Part shown: piece by piece, positions 1 through 7,963 of the stretch
Layout: each line of letters begins with the position of its first letter
How positions within the stretch are numbered: position 1 is the stretch's first letter
Assembly (NCBI RefSeq): GCF_036181745.1
Contig: NZ_CP108080.1
Coordinates: 1,364,001 to 1,428,000, forward strand
DNA length: 64,000 nt
Direction: 5' to 3'
Origin: Streptomyces sp. NBC_00259
GTDB lineage: Bacteria > Actinomycetota > Actinomycetes > Streptomycetales > Streptomycetaceae
Notes under the pieces: generated by a model
Told to the model about the DNA's origin: nothing
Database searches by the model: none
What the model saw: the letters and a program-made list of their open reading frames with translations, nothing else
Made by a program: the position numbers and the translations under genes

Positions 1-44
1 GGGGACCGCGCGGAGATCAGCTCGGGGTTGTGCATGGGGTGCAC
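1..44 (-). CDS. TrmH/SpoU-type RNA methyltransferase, N-terminal fragment
   Basis: Only the first 12-15 codons are inside the window; the gene runs off the left edge. Reading leftward, GTG at 44 follows a good ribosome site (AAGGA at 52-56) by about 6 bases; ATG at 35 is the alternative. The ATG frame gives MHNPELISARSP. From family knowledge, the gene after rplT in Streptomyces is a 23S rRNA methyltransferase of the TsnR/TrmH class, whose N-terminus carries a PELIS-R-SP pattern. The identification therefore rests on a very short stretch plus gene order. Confidence 0.5.
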   Translation of the reverse strand, partial: MHPMHNPELISARS

Positions 45-49
45 TCACT

Positions 50-91
50 TCCTTCATGGCCGTGCCCGGGTCCTTCATGGCCGTGCCCGGG
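50..91. repeat. Perfect 21-bp tandem duplication
   Basis: Two exact adjacent copies of a 21-mer (50-70 and 71-91) whose core is CCTTCATGGCCGTGCCCGGG. On the minus strand each copy carries an ATGAAGGA string, so the duplication gives two ribosome-site-like and two start-like sequences just upstream of the methyltransferase start. Confidence 0.9.
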
Positions 92-254
92 CACGGCACG
101 CCCTGCGGGGCGGGCTCCGCAGGGCCCGGCACCGGGTCCGTCCTCGAGCGCCGGACGGGCTGGACCGGATGTGCGGCCGGTACCGGCTGCTACGGGTCTG
201 GGGCGGAGCCCCTCGAACGGGGCCGGGGCGCGGGACCGGTCACGGGACGGCCCG

Positions 255-425
255 AGCCCGGTCCCGGGGAGACGCTGGGCCCGGTCCCTGGGGAACCTGT
301 CCCGGTTCCGGGGAGCGGACCCGGTTCCGGGGCGGCGCGAGCCCCCTGGTCAAGGGAGCGCGCCCGGTCCCTGGGGAACCGGCCGCACACGAGCCCGGTC
401 ACGAGAGGGCGCCCGGTCCTGGGCA
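255..425. repeat. Degenerate short repeats based on CCCGGTCCCTGGGGAAC
   Basis: About six imperfect copies of a 16-20 bp unit built on CCCGGTYCCNGGGGA occur near 258, 279, 300, 320, 362 and 410, with variable spacing. Each unit is partly self-complementary. They are non-coding, lie between two translation-related genes, and look like slippage-prone sequence, not a mobile element. Confidence 0.6.
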
Positions 426-558
426 GGACACGAGCCCCGGTCACGGTCCGGCGTGAGCCTCGCGGACGGGGTCCGGGGCGCGGCCCTGGACGGCGTCCGG
501 GGGCTCAGCGCCCCGGGAGAGCCCGCAGCAGGCGCCGCGCCGTGGCCCCGACGTGCGC

Positions 559-587
559 GGACCCGCAGGCTCGCGGCCTGCGGGTCC
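559..587 (-). terminator. Terminator of infC-rpmI-rplT operon
   Basis: A perfect 12-bp inverted repeat (559-570 with 576-587, stem GGACCCGCAGGC, 5-base loop) lies 27 bp beyond the rplT stop. There is no long T tract, as is usual for Streptomyces terminators. Confidence 0.8.
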
Positions 588-614
588 GGGCTGTGTCCGG
601 GTGGGACGCGACCG

Positions 615-1001
615 TCAGGCCGCGGCCTTCGGCGCGTTGACGTCGCTCGGGAGCGCCTTCTGGGCGACCTCGACGAGCGCGGCGAAGGCGCCGGCGTCGT
701 TGACCGCGAGCTCGGCGAGGATCTTGCGGTCCACCTCGACGTTGGCGGCCTTCAGACCCTGGATGAAGCGGTTGTAGGTGATGCCGTTGGCGCGGGCAGC
801 GGCGTTGATGCGCTGGATCCACAGCTGACGGAAGTCGCCCTTGCGCTTCTTGCGGTCGTTGTAGTTGTAGACGAGGGAGTGGGTGACCTGCTCCTTCGCC
901 TTGCGGTACAGGCGGGAGCGCTGACCCCGGTAACCGCTGGCCTGCTCGAGGATCGCCCGGCGCTTCTTGTGGGCGTTGACTGCCCGCTTGACGCGTGCCA
1001 C
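615..1001 (-). CDS. rplT: 50S ribosomal protein L20
   Basis: L20 is an early 23S rRNA-binding protein needed for assembly of the large subunit. The 128-residue product starts [15 protein letters not shown] and contains the family pattern [11 protein letters not shown], then [19 protein letters not shown], with a slightly extended acidic/Ala C-terminus. Length and motifs are normal. It starts at GTG 1001 behind an AAGGAG site 7-8 bases away. It is the last gene of infC-rpmI-rplT, 104 bp after rpmI, and is followed by a strong hairpin. In other bacteria L20 represses its own operon; whether that happens here is unknown, but the infC leader carries an attenuator-like hairpin. Confidence 0.98.
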   Translation of the reverse strand: MARVKRAVNAHKKRRAILEQASGYRGQRSRLYRKAKEQVTHSLVYNYNDRKKRKGDFRQLWIQRINAAARANGITYNRFIQGLKAANVEVDRKILAELAVNDAGAFAALVEVAQKALPSDVNAPKAAA

Positions 1002-1105
1002 TTGTTAACTCCTTGTAGCGGGGCCGTGGTTGACTCACACGACCCGGAAACGAATTGGTCCCGGTCTTTGCCCGGAAGCCCCCGTCACCGAGGGCGGGAA
1101 ATCAA

Positions 1106-1300
1106 TCAGATGCCCAGCATCTTCTTGATCTTGGCGGCGTCACCCGGGGCCATCTCGGCGTTGCCGGTGAGGCGACGCGTCAGCTTGGACGACTTGTGCT
1201 CGAGCAGGTGGCGCTTGCCGGCGCGCTCGCGCAGCACCTTGCCGGAGCCGGTGATCTTGAAGCGCTTCTTGGCACCGCTGTGCGTCTTGTTCTTCGGCAT
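1106..1300 (-). CDS. rpmI: 50S ribosomal protein L35
   Basis: A small basic ribosomal protein of the large subunit. The 64-residue product begins [21 protein letters not shown] and ends in KIKKMLGI, which is typical L35 over its full length. It is the middle gene of infC-rpmI-rplT, with about 103 bp on each side. The almost equal spacers could hold structured mRNA, but I see no decisive hairpin in them. Confidence 0.98.
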   Translation of the reverse strand: MPKNKTHSGAKKRFKITGSGKVLRERAGKRHLLEHKSSKLTRRLTGNAEMAPGDAAKIKKMLGI

Positions 1301-1403
1301 CGCGCCGTTCTCTCCTCGTCAGTGGCGCTTCCGTCACCGGTCGTAAACCGGCAGGCGAAAGCGTCAGATGTATCGGTTGATGTCCAGGACGGTCGTCCCG
1401 GAA

Positions 1404-2048
1404 TCAGGCCTCGGCGGGCTCCTCGGCGGGGTCCTCGGCGGGGTCCTCGGCGGGGTCCGCCTCAGTGGCGGGCTGACCCTGACGCTCCGCCTTGCGGGCG
1501 GCCTGCGCCTCACGGGCCTCGGCCATCGCCTCGGTCTTCTTCTTGTGCGGACCGAGAACCATGATCATGTTGCGGCCGTCCTGCTTCGGGTTCGACTCGA
1601 CGAAACCGAGGTCCTGGACGTCCTCCGCGAGCCGCTGCAGCAGCCGGTAGCCGAGCTCCGGCCGGGACTGCTCGCGACCACGGAACATGATCGTGATCTT
1701 GACCTTGTCGCCCTGCTTGAGGAACCGGACGACGTGACCCTTCTTGGTGTCGTAGTCGTGCGGGTCGATCTTCGGCCGGAGCTTCATTTCCTTGATGACC
1801 GTGTGCGCCTGGTTCTTGCGCGCCTCACGGGCCTTCATGGCCGACTCGTACTTGAACTTGCCGTAGTCCATGAGCTTGCAGACCGGCGGCCGCGCGGACG
1901 CCGCGACCTCGACCAGGTCGAGGTCGTACTCCTGGGCAAGCTCCAGCGCCTTGGCAAGCGGAACAATCCCGACCTGCTCGCCGCTGGGACCGACAAGTCG
2001 CACCTCGGGAACGCGAATCCGGTCGTTGATGCGGGGCTCGGTGCTGAT
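1404..2048 (-). CDS. infC: Translation initiation factor IF-3 with AUC start
   Basis: IF-3 binds the 30S subunit and rejects non-canonical start codons. The N-domain ([20 protein letters not shown]), linker and C-domain ([18 protein letters not shown], then [12 protein letters not shown]) are complete. The best start is ATC at 2048-2046, directly after an ideal AGGAGG (2054-2059) with 4-base spacing; this yields 214 residues starting ISTEPRIND. In-frame ATG codons upstream (2156, 2132) would add unrelated sequence and lack ribosome sites. A rare initiator on infC is known from E. coli (AUU), where IF-3 represses its own synthesis. The C-terminus has a repeated AEDP unit encoded by tandem 12-bp DNA repeats (about 1406-1455). 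Confidence 0.95.
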   Translation of the reverse strand: MSTEPRINDRIRVPEVRLVGPSGEQVGIVPLAKALELAQEYDLDLVEVAASARPPVCKLMDYGKFKYESAMKAREARKNQAHTVIKEMKLRPKIDPHDYDTKKGHVVRFLKQGDKVKITIMFRGREQSRPELGYRLLQRLAEDVQDLGFVESNPKQDGRNMIMVLGPHKKKTEAMAEAREAQAARKAERQGQPATEADPAEDPAEDPAEEPAEA

Positions 2049-2398
2049 GGATCCTCCTCGGTAGCACCACGCGGCCGTCTGGCGGACAGCCACGCAACGT
2101 CTATTTCCTTGGGACCAACCGTGCCGGTGCATCAAAAATGCCCCGGGACAGGACACAGGCGGGGCTCCTTGAATACCGGAACACCGCCGCGGGCCTACCG
2201 CGGGGCGCTACTCCGACGGCTCCATCGTCCGTACGGAACGATGGTGGCCGTCTGACCGGTGACCCGCCGCCCGTGAGGGCGATCAGGTGGGAGACGGAGC
2301 CTCCACTTGTGGGCCGGACACACACGTGTCCAGCCGGTCGTTACACAAGGTTAGCAGCTCCGGCCGCAAGGAGCGAACCGGGCGACCTGGGGGGCGGG
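2049..2398 (-). other. infC operon leader and promoter region
   Basis: 350 bp between the DUF1844 stop and the infC start. It holds several hairpins on the minus strand: GGACAC-ACAC-GTGTCC (2316-2331), CCATCGT paired with ACGATGG around CCGTACGG (about 2222-2244), and the terminator-like hairpin listed separately. A 74-codon open frame (2325-2101) runs through it and has no family features. I could not place a convincing -35/-10 pair. Confidence 0.6.
2134..2165 (-). terminator. Attenuator-like hairpin with U-tract in infC leader
   Basis: On the minus strand GCCCCG (2165-2160) pairs with CGGGGC (2145-2140) across a 14-base loop and is followed after one base by five Ts (2138-2134). This is the classical intrinsic terminator layout. 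It lies about 85 bases upstream of the AUC initiator, inside the leader and not at an operon end, so transcriptional attenuation is the natural reading. U-tracts are uncommon in Streptomyces terminators. Confidence 0.55.
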
Positions 2399-2779
2399 TC
2401 AGCCGTAGACCGGGCCGGTGTACTTCTCGCCCGGGCCCTGGCCGGGCTCGTCGGGGACGAGCGAGGCCTCGCGGAAGGCGAGCTGCAGCGACTTCAGGCC
2501 GTCGCGCAGCGGCGCCGCGTGGAAGGAGCTGATCTCCGTGGCGCCGGCGTCGAGGAGCCCTGCCAGCGCGTGCACCAGCTTGCGGGCCTCGTCGAGGTCC
2601 TTGTGCTTCTCGCCGTCCTCGGTGAGTCCGAGCTTCACCGCGGCGGCGCTCATCAGGTTCACCGCGACCGTGACGATCACCTCGACCGCGGGGACCTCCG
2701 CGATGTCGCGGGTCATGGCGTCGAAGTCGGGAGCCTGCTCGCCGGCAGGCTGCTCGGGGGTGGGGGTCGCGTCACTCAT
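2399..2779 (-). CDS. DUF1844 domain protein
   Basis: A conserved actinobacterial protein of unknown function, about 126 residues from ATG 2779. The N-terminal 20 residues are Pro/Glu-rich and probably disordered. They are followed by a DUF1844-like helical domain (DFDAMTRDIAEVPAVEVIVT, then NLMSAAAVKLGL) and a segment rich in Asp/Lys (DGEKHKDLDEARKLVHAL). An in-frame GTG at 2788 is possible; neither start has a clear ribosome site. It follows the SseB gene by about 25 bp in the same direction and sits directly upstream of infC, an arrangement I recall as conserved in Streptomyces. Confidence 0.85.
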   Translation of the reverse strand: MSDATPTPEQPAGEQAPDFDAMTRDIAEVPAVEVIVTVAVNLMSAAAVKLGLTEDGEKHKDLDEARKLVHALAGLLDAGATEISSFHAAPLRDGLKSLQLAFREASLVPDEPGQGPGEKYTGPVYG

Positions 2780-2803
2780 GGGGCACACGATATGCGGTGT
2801 CCC

Positions 2804-3547
2804 TCAAGGCCGTACGTACAGGGCCTCACCCGGAGGCGTGGCCCCCGGCGGCAGCAGCGCCAGGTCCAGTCCGCGCACCAGCCGGGCCCTCAGCGTCCCG
2901 TCCGCCGCGAGGGCGCGGGCGACGCGCTGCGCCGCTTCGGCCGGGGCCGCGTCCGGGGCGAGGACCAGGGCGAGGGTGCCGTCGGCGCTGCCCGGGCCGA
3001 GATGGGCACGGAGCACCGACGGCTCGGCGGCCACCGCGGCGCGTACCGCCTCCGTGACGGCCGGATCGGTGAGCGGATCGGTGCTGGTGCGCCCTTCGGC
3101 GAGGGCGAGCAGGGCACGGCCGGTCAGCTGGTACGTCACGGGGCCCGCGAGGTCCAGGACCAGGGTGTCCGCGTTCTCGTGGGCGGCGGCCCGGAGTGCC
3201 TGGTGCAGGGGTACGGCGACAGGGCGGGCCTGCGGGTCCCACAGGGCCAGGGACGCGGTCGAGGTGAACGCGGGCAGCGCCCGGCGGTTCCCCGCGGTCA
3301 GCGTGGGGACGGCCATGTCGCTGGACTTCTCGCGGGGCAGTCCGCCCGCCCCGATCTCGTCGGCCTCCTCGAGTTCACCGAGCACGGCGACGACGGGGAC
3401 GAGGAGCCGGGCGCCCTTGAGCGCCTCGAGGACCGGCTGCTCCGCGGACCTGTCCTCGGCCCAGGCGGCGAGGGCCGCCTCCAGGGCGGGGTCGGCGGTG
3501 CCGTCGTCGTCGGAGAAGCCCGGGTCGGGAATGTTCTTGAGCGCCAC
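2804..3547 (-). CDS. SseB family protein
   Basis: 247 residues from GTG 3547. The N-terminal half has the SseB-like pattern: ALAAWAEDRSAEQPVLEALK, then RLLVPVVAVLGE, and SLALWDPQARPVAVPLHQAL. The C-terminal half resembles a second SseB-type domain. SseB-fold proteins are common in Streptomyces without an established role; the name comes from an enterobacterial enhancer of serine sensitivity. No signal peptide or membrane segment. It is probably transcribed with the DUF1844 gene downstream. Confidence 0.85.
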   Translation of the reverse strand: MALKNIPDPGFSDDDGTADPALEAALAAWAEDRSAEQPVLEALKGARLLVPVVAVLGELEEADEIGAGGLPREKSSDMAVPTLTAGNRRALPAFTSTASLALWDPQARPVAVPLHQALRAAAHENADTLVLDLAGPVTYQLTGRALLALAEGRTSTDPLTDPAVTEAVRAAVAAEPSVLRAHLGPGSADGTLALVLAPDAAPAEAAQRVARALAADGTLRARLVRGLDLALLPPGATPPGEALYVRP

Positions 3548-3639
3548 GCGTCGAGCCTAGTTCCTCCGCCGGGGCCTCCCCGACGCCGGGTCGACGCCGT
3601 CGGCGGCGGGCGCGCGGAGGCTCTCGGGCGGGGCGGCCC

Positions 3640-4836
3640 TCAGGTGCGGCGGCCGCCTCGCCACAGGACGATCGCTCCGGCGAGCAGGAGCGCGCCGATG
3701 CCTCCGGAGACGGGGGCGAGCACCCCGCCGCCTCCGCCCCCGGCGGAGGAACCGTCCGGGCCGCTGCCGAAGTACCGGCTGCGGTGGCCGTGGGCCGAGG
3801 CGGCCTTGGGGTCGACGTCGCCCGGGATCGGCCTGCCGCCCTGGGCGATCGCGGCGGCCGGGTCGACGATGCCGTATCCCTTGGCGTCGTCACGTCCGCT
3901 CTTCGGGCCGCCGCGGGTGGTGTCCGCGAGGAGCCGCTTGATCTGGGCGGGGGTGAGCCGTGGGTGCGCGGAGCGTACGAGCGCGACGGCACCGGAGACG
4001 AACGCCGCGGCGGCGCTGGTGCCCCAACCCTCGTAGTACTTCCGGTCCGGGTCGGCGATGACGACGTCCACGCCGGGAGCGCTGACCGTGGCGTACCAGC
4101 GCCGGGTGGAGAACGAGGCGTGGGTGCCGTAGCGGTCCACCGCCGCGACCGCGATGACACCCGGATAGGCGGCCGGGTACGAGATGTGGTCGCCTTTCTC
4201 GCCGCCGTTGCCGGCCGAGGCGACGACGACGGCGCCCTTGGCGAGGGCGTACTGGACGGCGGCGTCCTCGCCGGCGTCCGGGTGCGCGGACTCGCTGTCG
4301 TCGCCGAGCGACAGGTTGATGACGTCGGCACCGTGGTCGGCGGCCCAGCGGATGCCCTGGGCGAGGGCGGTGCCCCGGGTGCTGCGGGCCTTGGCGCGCG
4401 CGGGGTCGATGCCCTCCAGGATCACCCGGACGGGAAGGATCTTCGCCTCGGGCGCGATCCCGAGTACGCCGTCCTCCTGCCCTGTGCCATGGCCGTGACC
4501 GGCGATGATCCCGGCCATCGCGGTGCCGTGCCGGGCCCAGGCCCGGTCGCCGGCCTTGGCGCCGAAGCCGACGAGGTCCTTGGTCGCGAGGACGTTGCCC
4601 GTCAGGTCCGGGTGGTCGGCGTCGACGCCGGTGTCGAGCACCGCGACGGTGATGCCCTCGCCCTTAGTGGTCCGCCACGCCTGGTCGGTGTGCATCGCTT
4701 CGAGCGCCCACTGGCGGGCCCTGATTCCGTCGGCCTGCGCGGGCGCGACGGAGACCAGCGAGAAGGCGAGGGCCATGGCCACGGCTCCGGCGAGCCGGCG
4801 GGGCGTGGACCGGGTGCGGAGGGGGGCTGCCGTCAT
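3640..4836 (-). CDS. Mycosin-like S8 subtilase, membrane anchored
   Basis: A secreted subtilisin-fold serine protease of the type VII secretion-associated (mycosin) type. An N-terminal signal peptide (hydrophobic about 17-34, ending APAQA) is followed by the S8 domain with the triad Asp68 (VAVLDTGVDADHPD), His103 (RHGTAMAGIIAGHG) and Ser274 (GTSAAAAFVSG), and oxyanion Asn210 (ASAGNGG). A Gly/Ser-rich linker and one C-terminal transmembrane helix (about 370-392) with a basic tail match mycosins. Length (398) is normal. Its ATG overlaps the stop of the upstream gene (ATGA). No EccB/C/D or WXG100 genes are in the window, so substrate and link to an ESX system are unknown. Confidence 0.9.
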   Translation of the reverse strand: MTAAPLRTRSTPRRLAGAVAMALAFSLVSVAPAQADGIRARQWALEAMHTDQAWRTTKGEGITVAVLDTGVDADHPDLTGNVLATKDLVGFGAKAGDRAWARHGTAMAGIIAGHGHGTGQEDGVLGIAPEAKILPVRVILEGIDPARAKARSTRGTALAQGIRWAADHGADVINLSLGDDSESAHPDAGEDAAVQYALAKGAVVVASAGNGGEKGDHISYPAAYPGVIAVAAVDRYGTHASFSTRRWYATVSAPGVDVVIADPDRKYYEGWGTSAAAAFVSGAVALVRSAHPRLTPAQIKRLLADTTRGGPKSGRDDAKGYGIVDPAAAIAQGGRPIPGDVDPKAASAHGHRSRYFGSGPDGSSAGGGGGGVLAPVSGGIGALLLAGAIVLWRGGRRT

Positions 4837-6527
4837 TCGGGACGCTCCGAGGACTGCGTGGCGGTCTTGCGCAGGGCACGCTCGATGCGGTCCGCGATGC
4901 CCTTGGCCTCATGGCCGAGGCCGGCCTGGGCCGGGGCGGAGGAGGCACGGGCGACCATGGCCTCGGCGGCGGGCTGGGGGTCGGCGACGGGGCGGCCGTC
5001 GGCGAACCCGGACACCGCGTACACCACGACCGGCGCGTCCGTGAGGACGTTGACGGTCCAGCTGGCGCGCTGTTCGTCGCCGAAACCCGCGGCGACGGTG
5101 CCGGGGGCGGCGTACGTCCGCGGCAGCAGGTCGGCCCGTTCGTCCAGGCCCTCCTCGGAGAACCGGCTGCGCAGGGCGGTCATCGAGGTCCGGTCCCCCT
5201 CGGTGAAGACCATGCCGACGGTGGTGACGCCGGAGCTGGTGGCGTCGGTGTAGGTCGCGCGCAGGACGCGCAGACAGCCGACGGGCTGAAGGGCCTTCAG
5301 GAGCAGCGGGTCGAACGCGCCCGTGCACGGGCCGTCGGGGGCGACGGCGATCCGGGTCCAGACGCGGTCGGCGCCGCCGGGCCCGGCGCCCTGGCCCTTG
5401 ATCGTGCGCGGGAAGAGGCTGTCGACGGGTGCGCTGTGCCAGAGGGCGCGCGTGTCGGCGTAGCCGGGGCGGGCGGCGGGTGTGGCGGCCGAGTCGTCCA
5501 CGAGCCAGCTGCCGGTGATCGCGCCGCCGATCAGCCCGAGGCCCAGCACGACACAGGCCACGGCGCCGGCGGTGCGCGCCGGGTGGCGGGTGCGGATGGG
5601 GCGCAGCCGGGTGGTGGTCTCGACGGGCGTCTCGGGGTACGCGCCCGGGTACGGCCTCGGGGGCGCGCCGGGCGGCATCCAGGGCGAGGGCGCGGGGCCC
5701 ACGGGCCGGGCCGGCGGCGCCGCGGCGCCGCGCGGGGGAGCCGGGGGGCGCGGTGGTATCTCCTCGGCGGCGCGAGCGCGACCGAAGGGCTGGGCGTGCG
5801 GGCGCTCCCCCGCGGGCGGCGCCTCCGGAGGCAGCGGCACACCGCCGGTTCGCGGCGCGGGCGCGGTCGGAGCGCGCCGGACCTCAGCGGCCGCGCTCCG
5901 CGGCCCGGTCCCACCGTCGACCGCGGGCGCCGCGTCCGTACGGGGGTTGGTGCCGACCGGGCGCGGTCCGCTCGTCCCGGCTCCGGCGCGCGCCACCGGC
6001 GGACCGGCCGGGCGGTCGGAACCGGCGGGGCGCGGAACACCCGGCCCGGCACCCGGACGCGATCCGGCACCGGGACCGGACCCGGGGACAGCGGTCCCCG
6101 GTCGCGGCACCGGCTGACCGGCGGGGCGCGGAACACCCGCACCGGGCCCGGGGGACGTGGTCCCCGGGCGCGCGGCCGGCGGACCGGCCTGCCGGGCGGG
6201 CGCGGGGGTGGTGGGCTGTGGAGGCGGGGGTGTGGCGGATGCCGGGGACTCGTCGGGCGGGCGCGGCGCGGGGGCCGGGTCCGACGGAGCGCCGGCGGCC
6301 GCGAGCCGCGGCGCCGCGCCGGTGTTCGGGCCGGACGTGCCGGGACGCGTGCCGGACCCCGCGGCCGCGGGCGCGGCCGGCGGAGGCGTCGTGTCCGTGA
6401 TGGGCCGAAGGCGGGCCGTCGTCTCTGCGGGGGTCGGCGGTGGCTCGGAGGCGTCCGGTGGAACGAAGGCTTCCGATATCCGGGAGTGGCGTGACGGCAC
6501 ACGCGGGCGCTGCGCTTCGGTGCTCAT
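4833..6527 (-). CDS. Proline-rich single-pass membrane protein
   Basis: Not recognised as a named family. 564 residues: about 320 residues of Pro/Ala/Gly/Arg-rich, probably disordered sequence (N-in), one transmembrane helix (AGAVACVVLGLGLIGGAI, about 330-352), then a folded extracytoplasmic domain of about 200 residues with two Cys (GPCTGAF and VGCLRVLRA) that could form a disulfide. The stop overlaps the mycosin start by 4 bp, so the two are translated together and probably act together at the membrane. The repetitive DNA of the Pro-rich part inflates open frames on all strands. Confidence 0.8.
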   Translation of the reverse strand: MSTEAQRPRVPSRHSRISEAFVPPDASEPPPTPAETTARLRPITDTTPPPAAPAAAGSGTRPGTSGPNTGAAPRLAAAGAPSDPAPAPRPPDESPASATPPPPQPTTPAPARQAGPPAARPGTTSPGPGAGVPRPAGQPVPRPGTAVPGSGPGAGSRPGAGPGVPRPAGSDRPAGPPVARAGAGTSGPRPVGTNPRTDAAPAVDGGTGPRSAAAEVRRAPTAPAPRTGGVPLPPEAPPAGERPHAQPFGRARAAEEIPPRPPAPPRGAAAPPARPVGPAPSPWMPPGAPPRPYPGAYPETPVETTTRLRPIRTRHPARTAGAVACVVLGLGLIGGAITGSWLVDDSAATPAARPGYADTRALWHSAPVDSLFPRTIKGQGAGPGGADRVWTRIAVAPDGPCTGAFDPLLLKALQPVGCLRVLRATYTDATSSGVTTVGMVFTEGDRTSMTALRSRFSEEGLDERADLLPRTYAAPGTVAAGFGDEQRASWTVNVLTDAPVVVYAVSGFADGRPVADPQPAAEAMVARASSAPAQAGLGHEAKGIADRIERALRKTATQSSERPE

Positions 6528-6712
6528 CCGCCCCCCGTTTCCTGGTGCTCCTGCCGCCGCCGGATCGCCTTTCGGGGCAGGCCCGTTCGTCGCCGCGTAC
6601 CGGTCACTCTACGGGCTGAAGTGCGCCGGACGGGAACAGGACCGCAGGCCCGGGGGGATCTGCGCAGAACGTCCCCCTACCCTCCGGTAGACCGGTCTGG
6701 CAAGCTCTGCGC

Positions 6713-7915
6713 ATGACTCCCCGTGCCGCTCGCCGAACCCGGTACGACCGGGCCACCGCCCACCTCGACGCGCCCCTGGCCATAGTGGACTTGGGGGCGT
6801 TCGACGCCAATGCGGCGGACCTGGTCAGGCGGGCGGGCGGCAAGCCGATCCGGGTGGCCAGCAAGTCCGTACGCTGCCGGGCGCTGCTGGAACGGGTACT
6901 GGCGATGGACGGGTTCGCCGGGATCATGTCGTTCACCCTGGACGAGTCGATCTGGCTCGCGCGCGCCGGGTTCGGCGACGTTCTCCTCGCCTATCCGTCC
7001 GCCGACCGGGCCGGCTTCGCCGAGCTGGCCGGGGACGCCAAGCTCGCCGCCGCCGTGACGGTCATGGTCGACGACCCCGCGCAGCTGGAGCTGATCGACC
7101 GGGCGCGGGAGGGCGGCACGGAGGAGATCCGGGTCTGTCTGGAACTGGACACCGCGCTGCATCTGCTGGGCGGCCGGATACGGGTCGGGGCGCGGCGTTC
7201 GCCGTTGCGGGAGCCTGCGCAGCTGGAGGCGCTGGCCCGGGCGGTCGTGGGCCGTCCCGGTTTCCGGCTGGTGGGGCTGATGGCGTACGAGGGGCATGTC
7301 GCCGGTGTCGGGGACGCGGTGGCGGGCAGCCCGTTGCGCTCGCGGGCGGTCCGGCTGATGCAGTCCACGGCCCGCCGGGAGCTGGCGCAACGGCGGGCGG
7401 CCGTCGTCCGCGCGGTCCGGGCGGTGGCGCCGGACCTGGAGTTCGTGAACGGTGGCGGCACGGGCAGCGTGCAGCACACCGCGGCGGAGGAGGCGGTCAC
7501 GGAGATCGCCGCAGGCTCGGGGCTGTACGTTCCGCGGCTGTTCGACAACTACACGTCGTTCGCCGGGCGGCCCGCGGCGCTCTTCGCCCAGCCCGTCGTG
7601 CGCCGCCCGGGCGTCGGTGTGGTGACCGTGCTCGGCGGCGGCTACCCCGCGTCGGGCGCCGCGGGACGGGACCGGCTGCCGGTGCCGTATCTGCCGGAAG
7701 GGCTGCGGTACGACCCGCAGGAGGGACCGGGCGAGGTCCAGACCCCGCTGCTCGGGCCGGCCGCGGACGATCTGCTCATGGGGGACAAGGTGTGGTTCCG
7801 GCACGCGAAGGCCGGGGAGCTGTGCGAGCGGTTCGACTCGCTGCATCTGGTCGAGGACGACCGGGTGACGGCGACCGTGCCGACGTACCGGGGCGAGGGC
7901 CGTACGTTCCTGTGA
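6713..7915 (+). CDS. PLP-dependent amino acid aldolase/deaminase (alanine racemase-fold)
   Basis: 400 residues with an alanine-racemase-type N-terminal barrel. The PLP lysine is probably Lys51 in GKPIRVASKSVRC; FVNGGGTGS (about 245) and VLGGGYPASG are phosphate/metal-site glycines. The C-terminal LMGDKVWFRHAKAGELCERFD has the His...Cys pair seen as the metal site in D-threonine/D-serine aldolases and dehydratases. It probably cleaves or deaminates a D-hydroxy amino acid; the substrate cannot be read from sequence. It is divergent from the Pro-rich membrane protein gene and convergent with the DUF2510 gene. Confidence 0.85.
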   Translation: MTPRAARRTRYDRATAHLDAPLAIVDLGAFDANAADLVRRAGGKPIRVASKSVRCRALLERVLAMDGFAGIMSFTLDESIWLARAGFGDVLLAYPSADRAGFAELAGDAKLAAAVTVMVDDPAQLELIDRAREGGTEEIRVCLELDTALHLLGGRIRVGARRSPLREPAQLEALARAVVGRPGFRLVGLMAYEGHVAGVGDAVAGSPLRSRAVRLMQSTARRELAQRRAAVVRAVRAVAPDLEFVNGGGTGSVQHTAAEEAVTEIAAGSGLYVPRLFDNYTSFAGRPAALFAQPVVRRPGVGVVTVLGGGYPASGAAGRDRLPVPYLPEGLRYDPQEGPGEVQTPLLGPAADDLLMGDKVWFRHAKAGELCERFDSLHLVEDDRVTATVPTYRGEGRTFL

Positions 7916-7963
7916 CCCGCCGGTGATCGGCCGGTCCCCTGGGCTCCCGGCTCGTCCCGCGCC

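Larger units (their letters stand above)
45..614. other. 570-bp repeat-rich spacer after rplT
   Basis: No credible gene. The open frames here come from extreme G+C and encode Pro/Arg/Gly-rich sequence. It contains a duplicated 21-mer next to the methyltransferase start, degenerate GGTCC-type repeats, and the operon terminator (each listed separately). The spacer may carry the promoter of the downstream methyltransferase and pheST-type genes, but I see no clear promoter. Confidence 0.6.

Noticed and set aside
30..1346. 438-codon frame across the spacer, rplT and rpmI
   Set aside because: It runs antisense to two ribosomal protein genes and through repeat DNA; no domain.
1406..1455. Tandem 12-bp repeats as a separate DNA element
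   Set aside because: They are in frame inside infC and encode the repeated acidic C-terminal tail (AEDP units), so they are a coding microsatellite.
2101..2325. 74-codon frame as a leader peptide for infC
   Set aside because: No ribosome site, no codon bias typical of attenuator peptides, and it crosses the hairpin; kept only as leader sequence.
3640..6527. Type VII (ESX) secretion cluster
   Set aside because: Only a mycosin-like protease and a Pro-rich membrane protein are present; no EccB, EccC, EccD or WXG100 genes.
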